The notes under the pieces were generated by a model, which searched no databases, had not been told where the DNA came from, and was given only the letters and a program-made list of their open reading frames with translations. Positions 20,929-27,633 of a stretch of 27,633 bases of DNA are shown in pieces. The DNA lies in IMG/VR virus record IMGVR_UViG_3300025626_001148, positions 1-27,633 of that record; one strand, given 5' to 3'. The position numbers and the translations under genes were made by a program. Source of the DNA: a virus. Position 1 is the stretch's first letter. Every line of letters starts with the position of its first letter.

Positions 20929-21321
20929 ATGAAAAATTTTATAAAAAAACTAACTGGTATGGATAAGGTAGAAGCACAAAAGGCAGAAGTAGAATCTGAA
21001 AAGATGGAACTTCTTAAACAACGTGATCCTAAAGAATATGCTACACGTAAGAAGGAGCCTTGGGTAAATGTTATTGATGTTAAAGTTAATGAAGAGAATG
21101 TGCGTAATGGTTTCTTTGAACTCGACTGGAACGAATACTTTATCGCACAACTTATTCAATCAGGATACGGTGTCGATAATGATCCGGAAGAAGAAATTGT
21201 AGATCGTTGGTTTAGAGACATTGTTTATAATATGCTTGAAGAAGAAGGACAAGACACTAACCGTGGTGCTGGATATATTAATGTTGTTCCTATCGCCAAA
21301 GGTAAATCAGAAGTTAGTTGA
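20929..21321 (+). CDS. Conserved T4-like marine phage protein
   Basis: This 130-residue protein has a basic start (MKNFIKKLTGMDKVEAQKAE), a Lys/Glu helix, and a conserved core: EPWVNVIDVKVNEENVRNGF, FELDWNEYFIAQLIQSGYG and EEIVDRWFRDIVYNMLEEEG. I recognise the core from many marine T4-like phages, where it is uncharacterised. No enzyme motif or membrane segment is visible. It begins one base after the metK stop and is followed by a separate promoter for RNase H. Confidence 0.8.
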   Translation: MKNFIKKLTGMDKVEAQKAEVESEKMELLKQRDPKEYATRKKEPWVNVIDVKVNEENVRNGFFELDWNEYFIAQLIQSGYGVDNDPEEEIVDRWFRDIVYNMLEEEGQDTNRGAGYINVVPIAKGKSEVS

Positions 21322-21346
21322 CAACTGTACACAAAGATGTTATACT
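21318..21346 (+). promoter_or_regulatory. Sigma70 promoter for the RNase H gene
   Basis: TTGACA (21318-21323), a 17-base spacer and TATACT (21341-21346), starting in the stop codon of the previous gene. The ATG of the next gene is at 21379, after CAAGGCA. Confidence 0.85.
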
Positions 21347-21378
21347 ATATTTAAATTAACACAATACAAGGCAATACA

Positions 21379-22362
21379 ATGGCAACTTATGTACTAGTAG
21401 ATACTGCTAACACGTTCTTTAGAGCTCGTCACGTTGTGCGCGGCGACATTGATACAAAGGCAGGCATGGCAATTCATATTACACTTAACAGTGTAAAAAA
21501 AGCATGGACTGACTTTAAAGCAGATCATGTTGTATTTTGCTTAGAAGGACGTAGCTGGCGCAAAGACTACTACGAGCCTTACAAACGCAATCGACAAGTA
21601 GCCCGTGATGCACTTACTCCTGCACAACAAGAAGAAGACACTGTTTTCTGGGAGTTGTTTGACGAGTTTAAAGACTTTGTAAGTGAGAAGACTAACTGCA
21701 CTGTTATGCAACATAAGCAACTAGAAGCAGATGATTTGATTGCAGGTTGGGTACAATCGCACCCTAATGACGATCATGTTATTGTTAGTACAGATGGTGA
21801 CTTTGCACAACTTATTAGTCCTCGTGTACGTCAGTACAATGGCGTTGCTAACATGACTATTACACACGAAGGGTACTTTGATGACAAAGGTAATCCTGTT
21901 ATTGACAAGAAAACTAAAGAGCCTAAAGCTGCGCCTAATCCTGCATTTATGTTGTTTGAAAAGTGTATGCGTGGCGACACTAGTGATAACGTGTTTAGTG
22001 CTTATCCAGGTGTACGTACAAAAGGCACTAAGAATAAAGTTGGTCTAAATGAAGCATTTGAAGACAAGCAGTCTAAAGGTTTTAACTGGAACAATATGAT
22101 GCTACAGCGTTGGACAGATCACAACGGTGACGAACATCGTGTATTAGATGATTACAATCGTAATGTTGTATTGTGTGATTTGACCGCACAACCTGCAGAC
22201 ATTAGAGAGATAATTAATAACACTGTTGCAGAAGTAGAGCCTAAAGAAATTACACAAGTAGGCATGCGTCTTATGAAATTCTGTGCTAAGTGGGACATGC
22301 AACGTATTGCAGACCAGGCACAATCTTTTGCACAACCTTTACAAGCGAGGTACCCTAAATGA
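21379..22362 (+). CDS. rnh: RNase H / 5'-3' exonuclease, T4 rnh (FEN) family
   Basis: In T4 this enzyme removes RNA primers and flaps from Okazaki fragments. The 327-residue product shows the metal-binding acids of the FEN family: VLVDTANTFFRARH (Asp8), EGRSWRKDYYEPYKRNR (56-72), LEADDLIAGW (Glu116, Asp118, Asp119), VSTDGDFAQLI (Asp139, Asp141) and RGDTSDNVFSAYPGV (Asp200, Asp203). T4 RNase H has 305 residues. It has its own promoter and overlaps the next gene by 4 bases. It should act with the polymerase and clamp encoded in the same window. Confidence 0.94.
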   Translation: MATYVLVDTANTFFRARHVVRGDIDTKAGMAIHITLNSVKKAWTDFKADHVVFCLEGRSWRKDYYEPYKRNRQVARDALTPAQQEEDTVFWELFDEFKDFVSEKTNCTVMQHKQLEADDLIAGWVQSHPNDDHVIVSTDGDFAQLISPRVRQYNGVANMTITHEGYFDDKGNPVIDKKTKEPKAAPNPAFMLFEKCMRGDTSDNVFSAYPGVRTKGTKNKVGLNEAFEDKQSKGFNWNNMMLQRWTDHNGDEHRVLDDYNRNVVLCDLTAQPADIREIINNTVAEVEPKEITQVGMRLMKFCAKWDMQRIADQAQSFAQPLQARYPK

Positions 22363-22841
22363 CATTAAAAGCAAAACCAGTATTAAAAGATAAATTTTGG
22401 ATTATCGAAAACGACGAACAACGCATTGGCACAATGTCGTGGAATGATGATAGGTATATGTTCTCTAGCAATAGAGAGACATGTTTCTTTGATAACAAAC
22501 GAGAAATGAAGAAAAGATTTGGGACCGACATTGTTTGGACTACCTTAGGTAGTGAAAATAATAAAATAACTTTTAATCATGAAAATTGCACAGTACACGG
22601 TTATCCAACTAGTGTAATTCCGTTTAATACAATGTATGACGTAAAACGTAAACTTCCATTGTTTACAAAAAGTAATAAATCTAAAAGTGCATATTGTGCT
22701 GGATATTATATTATTCAGTTTGACAAAGGCTGGGTTAAAAGTTTTTGCCCAAAACTAATTACTATCGAGCGTTATAACTTCAAAGGACCATTTAAGACTG
22801 AGATAGAAATGCGACAGGAGTTACGCCGTGCAAAAAATTGA
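22359..22841 (+). CDS. Conserved phage protein of unknown function
   Basis: This 160-residue basic protein starts in an ATGA overlap with RNase H. It is beta-rich with many aromatic residues: KDKFWIIENDEQRIGTMSW, then CFFDNKREMKKRFG and AYCAGYYIIQFDKGWVKSFC. I recognise it only as a hypothetical that often follows such genes in marine T4-like phages. It contains six cysteines without zinc spacing. Its end carries the AGGAG ribosome binding site of the next gene. Confidence 0.78.
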   Translation: MTLKAKPVLKDKFWIIENDEQRIGTMSWNDDRYMFSSNRETCFFDNKREMKKRFGTDIVWTTLGSENNKITFNHENCTVHGYPTSVIPFNTMYDVKRKLPLFTKSNKSKSAYCAGYYIIQFDKGWVKSFCPKLITIERYNFKGPFKTEIEMRQELRRAKN

Positions 22842-23070
22842 TCCATTAAACACCATTCCTTTACAGCAATTTTTAAATGCTGTAAAGGCAGCTGAACAAA
22901 GTCGGGCAAGAGAAGTTAAACTTGACATTGCAACAGCTAAAACATTAGCATTTACCTTAGGTGCTGTTATGAGTAGACTACATGGCGACTTAGAAAAACT
23001 TGTTGCAGAATCTAAAAATAGTGATGACGAAGTTATACAAATTAATTTAGATGGCGGATCTAAGTTTTAA
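22828..23070 (+). CDS. Small hypothetical phage protein, GTG start
   Basis: The start is GTG at 22828, chosen because AGGAG (22816-22820) lies 7 bases ahead and no better ATG exists. It overlaps the previous gene by 14 bases. The 80-residue product is helical (LQQFLNAVKAAEQSRAREVK, AKTLAFTLGAVMSRLHGDLEKL) with an acidic tail ending INLDGGSKF. No function recognised. Confidence 0.7.
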   Translation: MQKIDPLNTIPLQQFLNAVKAAEQSRAREVKLDIATAKTLAFTLGAVMSRLHGDLEKLVAESKNSDDEVIQINLDGGSKF

Positions 23071-23071
23071 G

Positions 23072-23115
23072 TGCGTAGTTAATGTTTTAAAAAGATAAAT
23101 ATATGCGTAGTTAAT
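23072..23115. repeat. Two 12-bp direct repeats
   Basis: TGCGTAGTTAAT occurs at 23072-23083 and again at 23104-23115, 32 bases apart start to start, about three helical turns. The second copy forms part of the 5' arm and loop of the hairpin at 23101-23133. They may be paired protein sites or the trace of a local duplication. Confidence 0.6.
23094..23101 (+). promoter_or_regulatory. Late-promoter-like octamer
   Basis: GATAAATA matches seven of eight bases of T4 TATAAATA. With T4 spacing, transcription would begin near 23107, inside the 5' arm of the hairpin at 23101-23133. Confidence 0.45.
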
Positions 23116-23133
23116 TATAAGGATTACGCATAT
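23101..23133 (+). promoter_or_regulatory. Hairpin sequestering a start codon
   Basis: ATATGCGTA (23101-23109) is perfectly complementary to TACGCATAT (23125-23133), a 9-bp stem with a 15-base loop. The loop holds the Shine-Dalgarno AAGGA (23119-23123), and the 3' arm contains the first two bases of the ATG at 23132. Long transcripts would have a blocked start. Transcripts begun at the late-like octamer would lack most of the 5' arm. Confidence 0.6.
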
Positions 23134-23422
23134 GAGCAGACCAAAGCCAACAGTTATATTAGAAAACATTAACAATAAGACTTATAAGAGCGAACAAGTA
23201 CTCGAAGCTGAGGCAATATGGGCAGTGTTTTATCAAAGCAAGCCTTTTAATTTAAAAAGTGCAAACGCTCTTACAAACTATCCAGGACCTAAGTATAAGA
23301 AAGTTAGTTTTTCAAACCCAGGACACGCACACAATCTTGCTAAAAAATTAAACGAAATGTTTAAGTGCGAAGATTTTGTAGTTTATAAACTTACTACTGG
23401 CGAGTTAGTTACAGAAGAATGA
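23132..23422 (+). CDS. Conserved marine phage protein under hairpin control
   Basis: This 96-residue protein starts MSRPKPTVILENINNKTYKS and contains LEAEAIWAVFYQSKPFNLKS, YPGPKYKKVSFSNPGHAHNL and a short C-terminal domain. I recognise it as very conserved among marine T4-like phages, without known function. It is basic and of mixed alpha/beta character. A perfect 9-bp hairpin covers its start codon, so its translation is probably timed. It overlaps the next gene by 4 bases. Confidence 0.8.
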   Translation: MSRPKPTVILENINNKTYKSEQVLEAEAIWAVFYQSKPFNLKSANALTNYPGPKYKKVSFSNPGHAHNLAKKLNEMFKCEDFVVYKLTTGELVTEE

Positions 23423-23802
23423 ACTGGAAAGAAGTATATACAAAGCTCTTTCTAAAAGAACTAGGTAAGAGCACCAATAATGTTACTATAGCAGAATACA
23501 TGCCGATATGGTGGAAGAACAATAGAGAAAAGGACGAAGGTGGCCTGCGTCTTACAGAAGCTGGGTTTGATATATTAACAGAAATAGATTTAGCTACTTA
23601 TGATATTCCGTATCCAAGAGATGTTCCTTTATCTACTCAAGTGATCATACACCTTGACAAGTTTATTGACTGTCCTTACTATCTTACAAATAGAAGTATC
23701 ATAGTAACGAACGAAAAGAAAGCAGTTGAGCTTACTCTTTTTAGTGGTGATTTACGCAAATACGGCCTAACAAAAGCAATTACTAGACAAAATAAATCCT
23801 AA
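23419..23802 (+). CDS. Conserved marine phage protein
   Basis: This 127-residue protein begins in an ATGA overlap with the previous gene. It includes IAEYMPIWWKNNREKDEGGL, RLTEAGFDILTEIDL, STQVIIHLDKFIDCPYYLTN and ELTLFSGDLRKYGLTKAI. I know this as a conserved hypothetical of T4-like marine phages that is often next to the preceding gene. No catalytic motif seen. The same hairpin and late-like promoter would control both genes. A new promoter follows. Confidence 0.78.
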   Translation: MNWKEVYTKLFLKELGKSTNNVTIAEYMPIWWKNNREKDEGGLRLTEAGFDILTEIDLATYDIPYPRDVPLSTQVIIHLDKFIDCPYYLTNRSIIVTNEKKAVELTLFSGDLRKYGLTKAITRQNKS

Positions 23803-23840
23803 GTTATTGAAATTAAACAAGTTCTTTTTTTAGAAAACAG

Positions 23841-23868
23841 TTGACAAATCCTGTAGATATGTTATTAT
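23841..23868 (+). promoter_or_regulatory. Sigma70 promoter of the moxR-like gene
   Basis: TTGACA (23841-23846), a 16-base spacer and TATTAT (23863-23868). The leader before ATG 23920 includes TTTAAATA (23879-23886), seven of eight bases of the T4 late octamer, and AGAGGGA as ribosome binding site. Confidence 0.75.
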
Positions 23869-23919
23869 ATATGTATAGTTTAAATAAACACACTGATGTA
23901 AACAAAGAGGGAATACACA

Positions 23920-25005
23920 ATGGATACTTCGACTCGCACAGTTAGCCCAAACGGCGCAAAAAACAGCATTAAACATGCGCTTAAAAAGCAGCGTCCTATT
24001 TTCTTATGGGGTCCTCCAGGTATTGGTAAGAGTGACATTGTACGTCAAGTTAACGACACCTTTGCAAACTCGCATTTGATTGACATTCGTTTGAGCCTTT
24101 GGGAGCCTACAGACATTAAAGGCATTCCTTACTTTGACAGCAACTCAGGTACAATGGTATGGGGTGCGCCTAACGAACTTCCTTCAGAAGAGTTTGCAGC
24201 ACAGTATGATCATATTACACTGTTCTTAGATGAGATGAACTCGGCAGCGCCTAGTGTACAGGCAGCAGCATATCAGCTTATTCTTAACCGTCGTGTAGGC
24301 ACTTACAAGTTACCAGACAACGTTTCTGTTGTTGCAGCAGGTAACCGTGAAGCTGATAAAGGTGTTACGTATCGTATGCCTGCTCCGTTGGCTAACCGCT
24401 TTATTCACTTAGAACTTGCTGTTAACTTTGACGACTGGTTCAACTGGGCAGTTGCTAACAATGAGCACACTGATGTTGTAGGCTACTTGACTTTTGCTAA
24501 GAAAGACCTGTATGACTTTGATCCTAAGAGCTCATCACGTTCGTTTGCAACGCCTCGTTCGTGGTCATTTGTATCAGAATTGCTAGAAGACGAGTTAGAC
24601 GAAAACACCACTACAGATCTTGTAGCAGGTGCAGTAGGCGAAGGCTTGGCTGTCAAGTTTATGGCACACCGCAAGGTAGCTGCTAACATGCCTAACCCTA
24701 CTGATATTTTAACAGGCAAAGTAAAAGAGTTGAAAACTAAAGAAATTAGTGCTATGTACTCTTTAACAGTGTCTTTGTGCTACGAGCTTAAAGAATCCTG
24801 TGACAACGGCGATAAGAAGTTTGATGACAAAGTTAACAACTTCCTGCGCTTTTCAATGGATAACTTTGACACTGAGCTTGTTGTAATGGGCATTAAGCTT
24901 GCACTAACACAGTACGGCTTGCCAATTGATCCAGATGAAGTAGAGTGCTTTGATGAGTTCCACGACCGTTATGGCAAATATATTAAGGCTGCAAACGCTG
25001 CTTAA
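23920..25005 (+). CDS. MoxR-type AAA+ ATPase
   Basis: This 361-residue AAA+ ATPase has Walker A GPPGIGKS (31-38), Walker B LFLDEMN (101-107, Asp104, Glu105), the sensor-1 region VVAAGNRE (137-144, Asn142) and an arginine-finger region PAPLANRF (Arg160). The MoxR group works with VWA-domain partners to mature, load metal into, or remodel protein complexes, and the next gene encodes such a partner. It has its own promoter at 23841 and ends at a strong terminator at 25014. Codons are somewhat richer in G/C at third positions than the neighbours by eye. The target is unknown. A T4 gene of this type is not known to me. Confidence 0.92.
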   Translation: MDTSTRTVSPNGAKNSIKHALKKQRPIFLWGPPGIGKSDIVRQVNDTFANSHLIDIRLSLWEPTDIKGIPYFDSNSGTMVWGAPNELPSEEFAAQYDHITLFLDEMNSAAPSVQAAAYQLILNRRVGTYKLPDNVSVVAAGNREADKGVTYRMPAPLANRFIHLELAVNFDDWFNWAVANNEHTDVVGYLTFAKKDLYDFDPKSSSRSFATPRSWSFVSELLEDELDENTTTDLVAGAVGEGLAVKFMAHRKVAANMPNPTDILTGKVKELKTKEISAMYSLTVSLCYELKESCDNGDKKFDDKVNNFLRFSMDNFDTELVVMGIKLALTQYGLPIDPDEVECFDEFHDRYGKYIKAANAA

Positions 25006-25013
25006 CGAACTAA

Positions 25014-25047
25014 AAAGGACAAGTTCTTTTGAGCTTGTCCTTTCTTT
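25014..25047 (+). terminator. Intrinsic terminator after the moxR-like gene
   Basis: AAAGGACAAG (25014-25023) pairs perfectly with CTTGTCCTTT (25034-25043) around a 10-base loop, followed by CTTTC. The stem has T-rich 3' flanks and lies just after the stop at 25005, before the next promoter. It separates the two genes of the pair into distinct transcripts. Confidence 0.85.
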
Positions 25048-25062
25048 CGACAAATATAATGG

Positions 25063-25090
25063 TTGACATATATACTATAGATGCTATAAT
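25063..25090 (+). promoter_or_regulatory. Sigma70 promoter of the VWA/metallopeptidase-like gene
   Basis: TTGACA (25063-25068), a 16-base spacer and TATAAT (25085-25090), 30 bases before the ATG at 25121. AAAGGGCA serves as ribosome binding site. Confidence 0.85.
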
Positions 25091-25120
25091 ATATGTATAA
25101 GTTAGATAAAGGGCAATGAC

Positions 25121-26431
25121 ATGAGCACTAAAGATACAGCAAGTAAACTAAAAAACTTTACTCCAGATCCGGATATTACACCCGAAGCATTAGAAACAAT
25201 GCGTGTAGAAGTTATGGATCGTATTATTACTGCACGTATTGGCTTGCTACTGCGTCATCCGTTTTTTGGCAACATGGCTACACGCTTAAAAATTATTGCG
25301 GCGGATGACTGGCTTCCTACTGCGGCTGTAGATGGTCGCAACCTTTATTACAACACACAATTCTTTAATGCAATGAACAATAAAGAAATTGAGTTTGTTG
25401 TTGCACACGAAATCTTGCATATGGTATTTGATCACTTAGGACGGCGTGAAGATCGCAATCCTATGATTTACAACATCAGCGCAGACTACATTGTAAACAA
25501 TACACTTGTGCGTGATCGCATTGGTACTATTCCAAGCATTGTTGATTGCTATCAAGACTTTAAGTACGAAGGTTGGACTAGCGAAGAAGTATATGATGAT
25601 GTATATGAAGAGGCTAAAAAGAACGGCGAAGAATACTTAAAACAACTTGGCGAAATGTTAGACGAACACCTTGACATGGACGAAGGTGACGAAGGCAGTT
25701 CAGACGGTGATGTAGACGAAGACAGCAACGGTAATGCTACAAGCAAATCTAAGCCTAAGTACTCTAAAGAAGACATGAAGCAGATCAAAGATGAGATCAA
25801 AGAGAATATGATCTCTGCGGCACAGAGTGCTGGTGCTGGCAATGTTCCAGGTGCTGTACAGCGCATTATCAAAGAGCTTACTGAACCTAAGATGAACTGG
25901 CGTGAAATTATCCGTCAGTCTGTACAAAGTTCTATTAGAAGTGACTACACATTTAGTCGTCCAAGTCGCAAAGGTCAGATGAGCGGTGCTATTTTACCTA
26001 GCATGGACTTTGAAGATACTATTGATATTGCAGTTTGTATAGACATGAGTGGTTCGATTGGCGAAGTACAAGGCAAAGATTTCTTAGGTGAAATCAAAGG
26101 TATTATGGAAGAGTTTCCAGACTATAACATTAAAGTATGGTGCTTTGATACTAGAGTATACAACGAAGAAGACTTTGAAGCTAACGACGGCAAAGACTTG
26201 CTGGACTACCAATTAATGGGTGGCGGCGGCACTGACTTTATGGCTAACTGGACATATATGAAAGAACAAGATTATGTTCCTAAGAAACTTATTATGTTTA
26301 CAGATGGTTATGCATGGGATAGCTGGGGTGATCCAGACTACTGTGATACAGTGTTTGTTATTCACTCAAACCGTGATAAGAATTTAGAAGGACCGTTTGG
26401 TACCTCGGTACATTACGATGCAGCGGCATGA
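25121..26431 (+). CDS. HExxH metallopeptidase-like plus VWA domain protein (DUF2201 type)
   Basis: This 436-residue protein joins two domains. Residues 25-150 form a putative metallopeptidase domain with AHEILHMVFDH (His96, Glu97, His100, and His105 nearby). Residues 178-215 are a very acidic, disordered linker. Residues 300-436 form a VWA-like domain with a complete MIDAS: DMSGS (Asp308, Ser310, Ser312), GGGGTDF (Thr371) and FTDG (Asp395). This architecture is known in bacteria next to MoxR ATPases, as here. It likely acts with the ATPase to process or remodel a protein target. It has its own promoter and a 4-base overlap with the next gene. Whether it cleaves protein is unproven. Confidence 0.9.
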   Translation: MSTKDTASKLKNFTPDPDITPEALETMRVEVMDRIITARIGLLLRHPFFGNMATRLKIIAADDWLPTAAVDGRNLYYNTQFFNAMNNKEIEFVVAHEILHMVFDHLGRREDRNPMIYNISADYIVNNTLVRDRIGTIPSIVDCYQDFKYEGWTSEEVYDDVYEEAKKNGEEYLKQLGEMLDEHLDMDEGDEGSSDGDVDEDSNGNATSKSKPKYSKEDMKQIKDEIKENMISAAQSAGAGNVPGAVQRIIKELTEPKMNWREIIRQSVQSSIRSDYTFSRPSRKGQMSGAILPSMDFEDTIDIAVCIDMSGSIGEVQGKDFLGEIKGIMEEFPDYNIKVWCFDTRVYNEEDFEANDGKDLLDYQLMGGGGTDFMANWTYMKEQDYVPKKLIMFTDGYAWDSWGDPDYCDTVFVIHSNRDKNLEGPFGTSVHYDAAA

Positions 26432-26709
26432 TTAAGAATAAAAAGATAAATTCATTAAATGTATTTGAAGTGAGGCAAGTTAAATCGGCTCCGCCCCATT
26501 TCGAGTACGTTAACTTACCTATGAAATATAATTTAGAGGAAAGTTTGGTTAAATGGATTAAGCAGAATCTAAAAAATAGATTCTATGCAGGCAAAAATAT
26601 AAGTCTAGACAGTGATAACAAGTTGGTACAAGTTTTAACTGTAGGGTTTGAAGAGACCAAAGACATGAGTTATTTCATGTTAGCGTGTCCACATTTAAAG
26701 TACAAATAA
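26428..26709 (+). CDS. Conserved phage hypothetical protein
   Basis: This 93-residue basic protein begins in an ATGA overlap with the VWA gene. It contains SLNVFEVRQVKSAPPHFEYV, then NLEESLVKWIKQNLKNRFYA and a C-terminal strand pair ending MLACPHLKYK. I recognise a similar small protein in marine T4-like phages, uncharacterised. No membrane segment. It shares the transcript of the VWA gene and may or may not belong to its function. Confidence 0.72.
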   Translation: MIKNKKINSLNVFEVRQVKSAPPHFEYVNLPMKYNLEESLVKWIKQNLKNRFYAGKNISLDSDNKLVQVLTVGFEETKDMSYFMLACPHLKYK

Positions 26710-26712
26710 ATA
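26705..26712 (+). promoter_or_regulatory. Late-promoter-like octamer
   Basis: AATAAATA matches seven of eight bases of T4 TATAAATA and lies 35 bases before the ATG at 26747, overlapping the preceding stop. A TATAAT at 26724 has no matching -35, so late transcription is the more likely use. Confidence 0.4.
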
Positions 26713-26746
26713 AAGTACGCATATATAATATAACAAGGAGATAATT

Positions 26747-26980
26747 ATGAGCGAAGAAACTAATGTCGAAGCAACTGCAACTACAGAAGCACCGACATCC
26801 GAAGCACAGGGTCCTGATCTAACTGTGCAAGATTTGCAAGCATTAAAAAGCATCATTGATGTTGCAAGTCAGCGAGGCGCATTTAAGCCTAATGAAATGA
26901 TGACTGTAGGACAAACTTATGGTAAACTAGAAACATTTTTAGCAGCCGTTGCACAACAGCAGCCTGCACAAGGAGAATAA
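26747..26980 (+). CDS. Small conserved marine phage protein
   Basis: This 77-residue protein has a disordered Thr/Glu/Ala-rich start and a conserved helical core, LTVQDLQALKSIIDVASQRG and FKPNEMMTVGQTYGKLETFL, ending in a Gln-rich tail. I recognise the core as highly conserved across marine T4-like phages, with no known function. It has a consensus AAGGAGAT ribosome binding site like dsbA and gp43, suggesting high expression. It sits one base before the next gene. Confidence 0.82.
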   Translation: MSEETNVEATATTEAPTSEAQGPDLTVQDLQALKSIIDVASQRGAFKPNEMMTVGQTYGKLETFLAAVAQQQPAQGE

Positions 26981-26981
26981 T

Positions 26982-27608
26982 ATGTTAAAGCACGTAGGAC
27001 GGATGACACATAACAATCGTAGAGTAATTGTTGCATACAAAGTACTCCCTGGAGATCCAGAGAATTGTGTTGTAGTAACAACTGAAAACTTAGAAGCAGG
27101 TGATCACGATGCACTAATCAAACTTGTCGAATCTCCCGCAGGACAAGAAGCAGATGATTTAGCAACTGTTATGATGCGTACACAACTATCAGACGGTAGT
27201 AACATGCTTGCACGGTTCCACACAACTGGTAAGATGGTTAAAGTAAAGACTTCTGAGGTTGATATGATTCCTAATCAGAATACCTCTATTAAACTAAGCG
27301 AACTTAATGAAGCTATTGCACAACAAAAAGGTATAACTGTTGCTGACTTAGCAGTTAAAGGCCCAGATGGTAAAACTGTGCAATCATCAAACGCACCATC
27401 AATGACTGCTAGTGAAATGGCTGCGGCGGCACCTAATGTAGCACCTGTTGCAGACGATGGTGTAATTACTGACGAAGAACTTGCTAAAAAATTCCGCAGT
27501 GATGCAGATCGTCTAAGCAAAGAAGCAGCCGAACTTCGTAGACAAGCTGAAGAATTAGTTCCAACTAAAAAGAAAGCATCTACAAAAAAGACTGCGCAAA
27601 GTGCCTAA
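26982..27608 (+). CDS. Conserved marine phage protein
   Basis: I choose ATG 26982 with AAGGAG ahead; an upstream in-frame ATG at 26949 lies within the previous gene. The 208-residue product starts MLKHVGRMTHNNRRVIVAYK, has a compact N-terminal domain with LESPAGQEADDLATVMM-like helices, a Ser/Ala-rich middle, and a C-terminal coiled-coil-like helix (ELAKKFRSDADRLSKEAAEL) with a lysine-rich tail. The N-terminal part is familiar from marine T4-like phages near late genes. Function unknown. Confidence 0.8.
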   Translation: MLKHVGRMTHNNRRVIVAYKVLPGDPENCVVVTTENLEAGDHDALIKLVESPAGQEADDLATVMMRTQLSDGSNMLARFHTTGKMVKVKTSEVDMIPNQNTSIKLSELNEAIAQQKGITVADLAVKGPDGKTVQSSNAPSMTASEMAAAAPNVAPVADDGVITDEELAKKFRSDADRLSKEAAELRRQAEELVPTKKKASTKKTAQSA

Positions 27609-27633
27609 AAACAAATTACCACCCGACGTAATA
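27601..27633 (+). CDS. Start of a conserved phage protein (3' end outside window)
   Basis: A GTG at 27601, overlapping the previous gene by 8 bases, opens a frame reading (M)PKNKLPPDVI to the window end. The KLPPDVI start resembles a small conserved protein I know from marine T4-like phages. Only 11 codons are visible, so this is tentative. Confidence 0.4.
   Translation, partial: MPKNKLPPDVI

Noticed and set aside
1-27633. CRISPR array, insertion sequence or prophage integration signs
   Set aside because: No regularly spaced repeats, transposase, integrase or attachment-site-like direct repeats were seen.

Overview
The window looks like part of the genome of a marine T4-like myovirus (Caudoviricetes). 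The main evidence is a family B DNA polymerase (gp43), a sliding clamp (gp45), a T4-type RNase H/5' exonuclease and a DsbA-like protein, mixed with many small proteins of types I recognise from marine T4-like phages. Every supported gene is on the + strand. The genes are packed with ATGA or TAATG overlaps, and no gap without a gene reaches 300 bases. The sequence is AT-rich by eye. The host cannot be read from this window; a marine proteobacterium such as a SAR11 relative, or a cyanobacterium, would fit. I see no tRNA, integrase, insertion sequence or CRISPR array.

Layout. 1-3580: end of a virion/late module with small, often lysine-rich proteins; two of them start with MKINE and one carries an 8-cysteine cluster. 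3583-6930: dsbA-like gene, a membrane protein and DNA polymerase. 7106-10020: a ferredoxin-NADP reductase-like protein, then a cytidylyltransferase, a phosphomannomutase-like HAD enzyme and an NDP-sugar epimerase. 10017-12318: sliding clamp followed one base later by a tRNA-guanine-transglycosylase-like protein (DpdA-like). 12633-16703: Gfo/Idh/MocA-type and zinc-MDR-type dehydrogenases, a conserved unknown, a PTPS/QueD-like T-fold protein and a GT-B glycosyltransferase. 17228-20927: a phosphoribosyltransferase, then folE, queE and metK. 20929-23802: RNase H and conserved phage proteins. 23920-26431: a MoxR-type AAA+ ATPase and a HExxH/VWA protein, each with its own promoter. 26428-end: small conserved phage proteins.

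The strongest biological story is a nearly complete 7-deazaguanine pathway. FolE makes dihydroneopterin triphosphate from GTP, a divergent QueD-like protein could make carboxytetrahydropterin, and a radical-SAM QueE makes 7-carboxy-7-deazaguanine (CDG). The DpdA-like protein could place a deazaguanine in phage DNA, and its gene sits directly behind the clamp gene. MetK (SAM supply) lies in the same operon as queE, and the reductase could supply electrons. No QueC is seen here. QueE has its third cluster cysteine displaced by a roughly 50-residue insertion (CX3CX49C).

Regulation is unusually legible. There are ten sigma70-type promoters with TTGACA or TTGACT and 16-17 bp spacers. Five of them start inside the 3' end of an upstream gene. 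A 12-bp dyad overlaps the folE promoter. A hairpin at 23101-23133 covers a start codon and has a late-promoter-like octamer at its 5' arm, as in T4 genes e, soc and 49. A strong intrinsic terminator separates moxR from the VWA gene.
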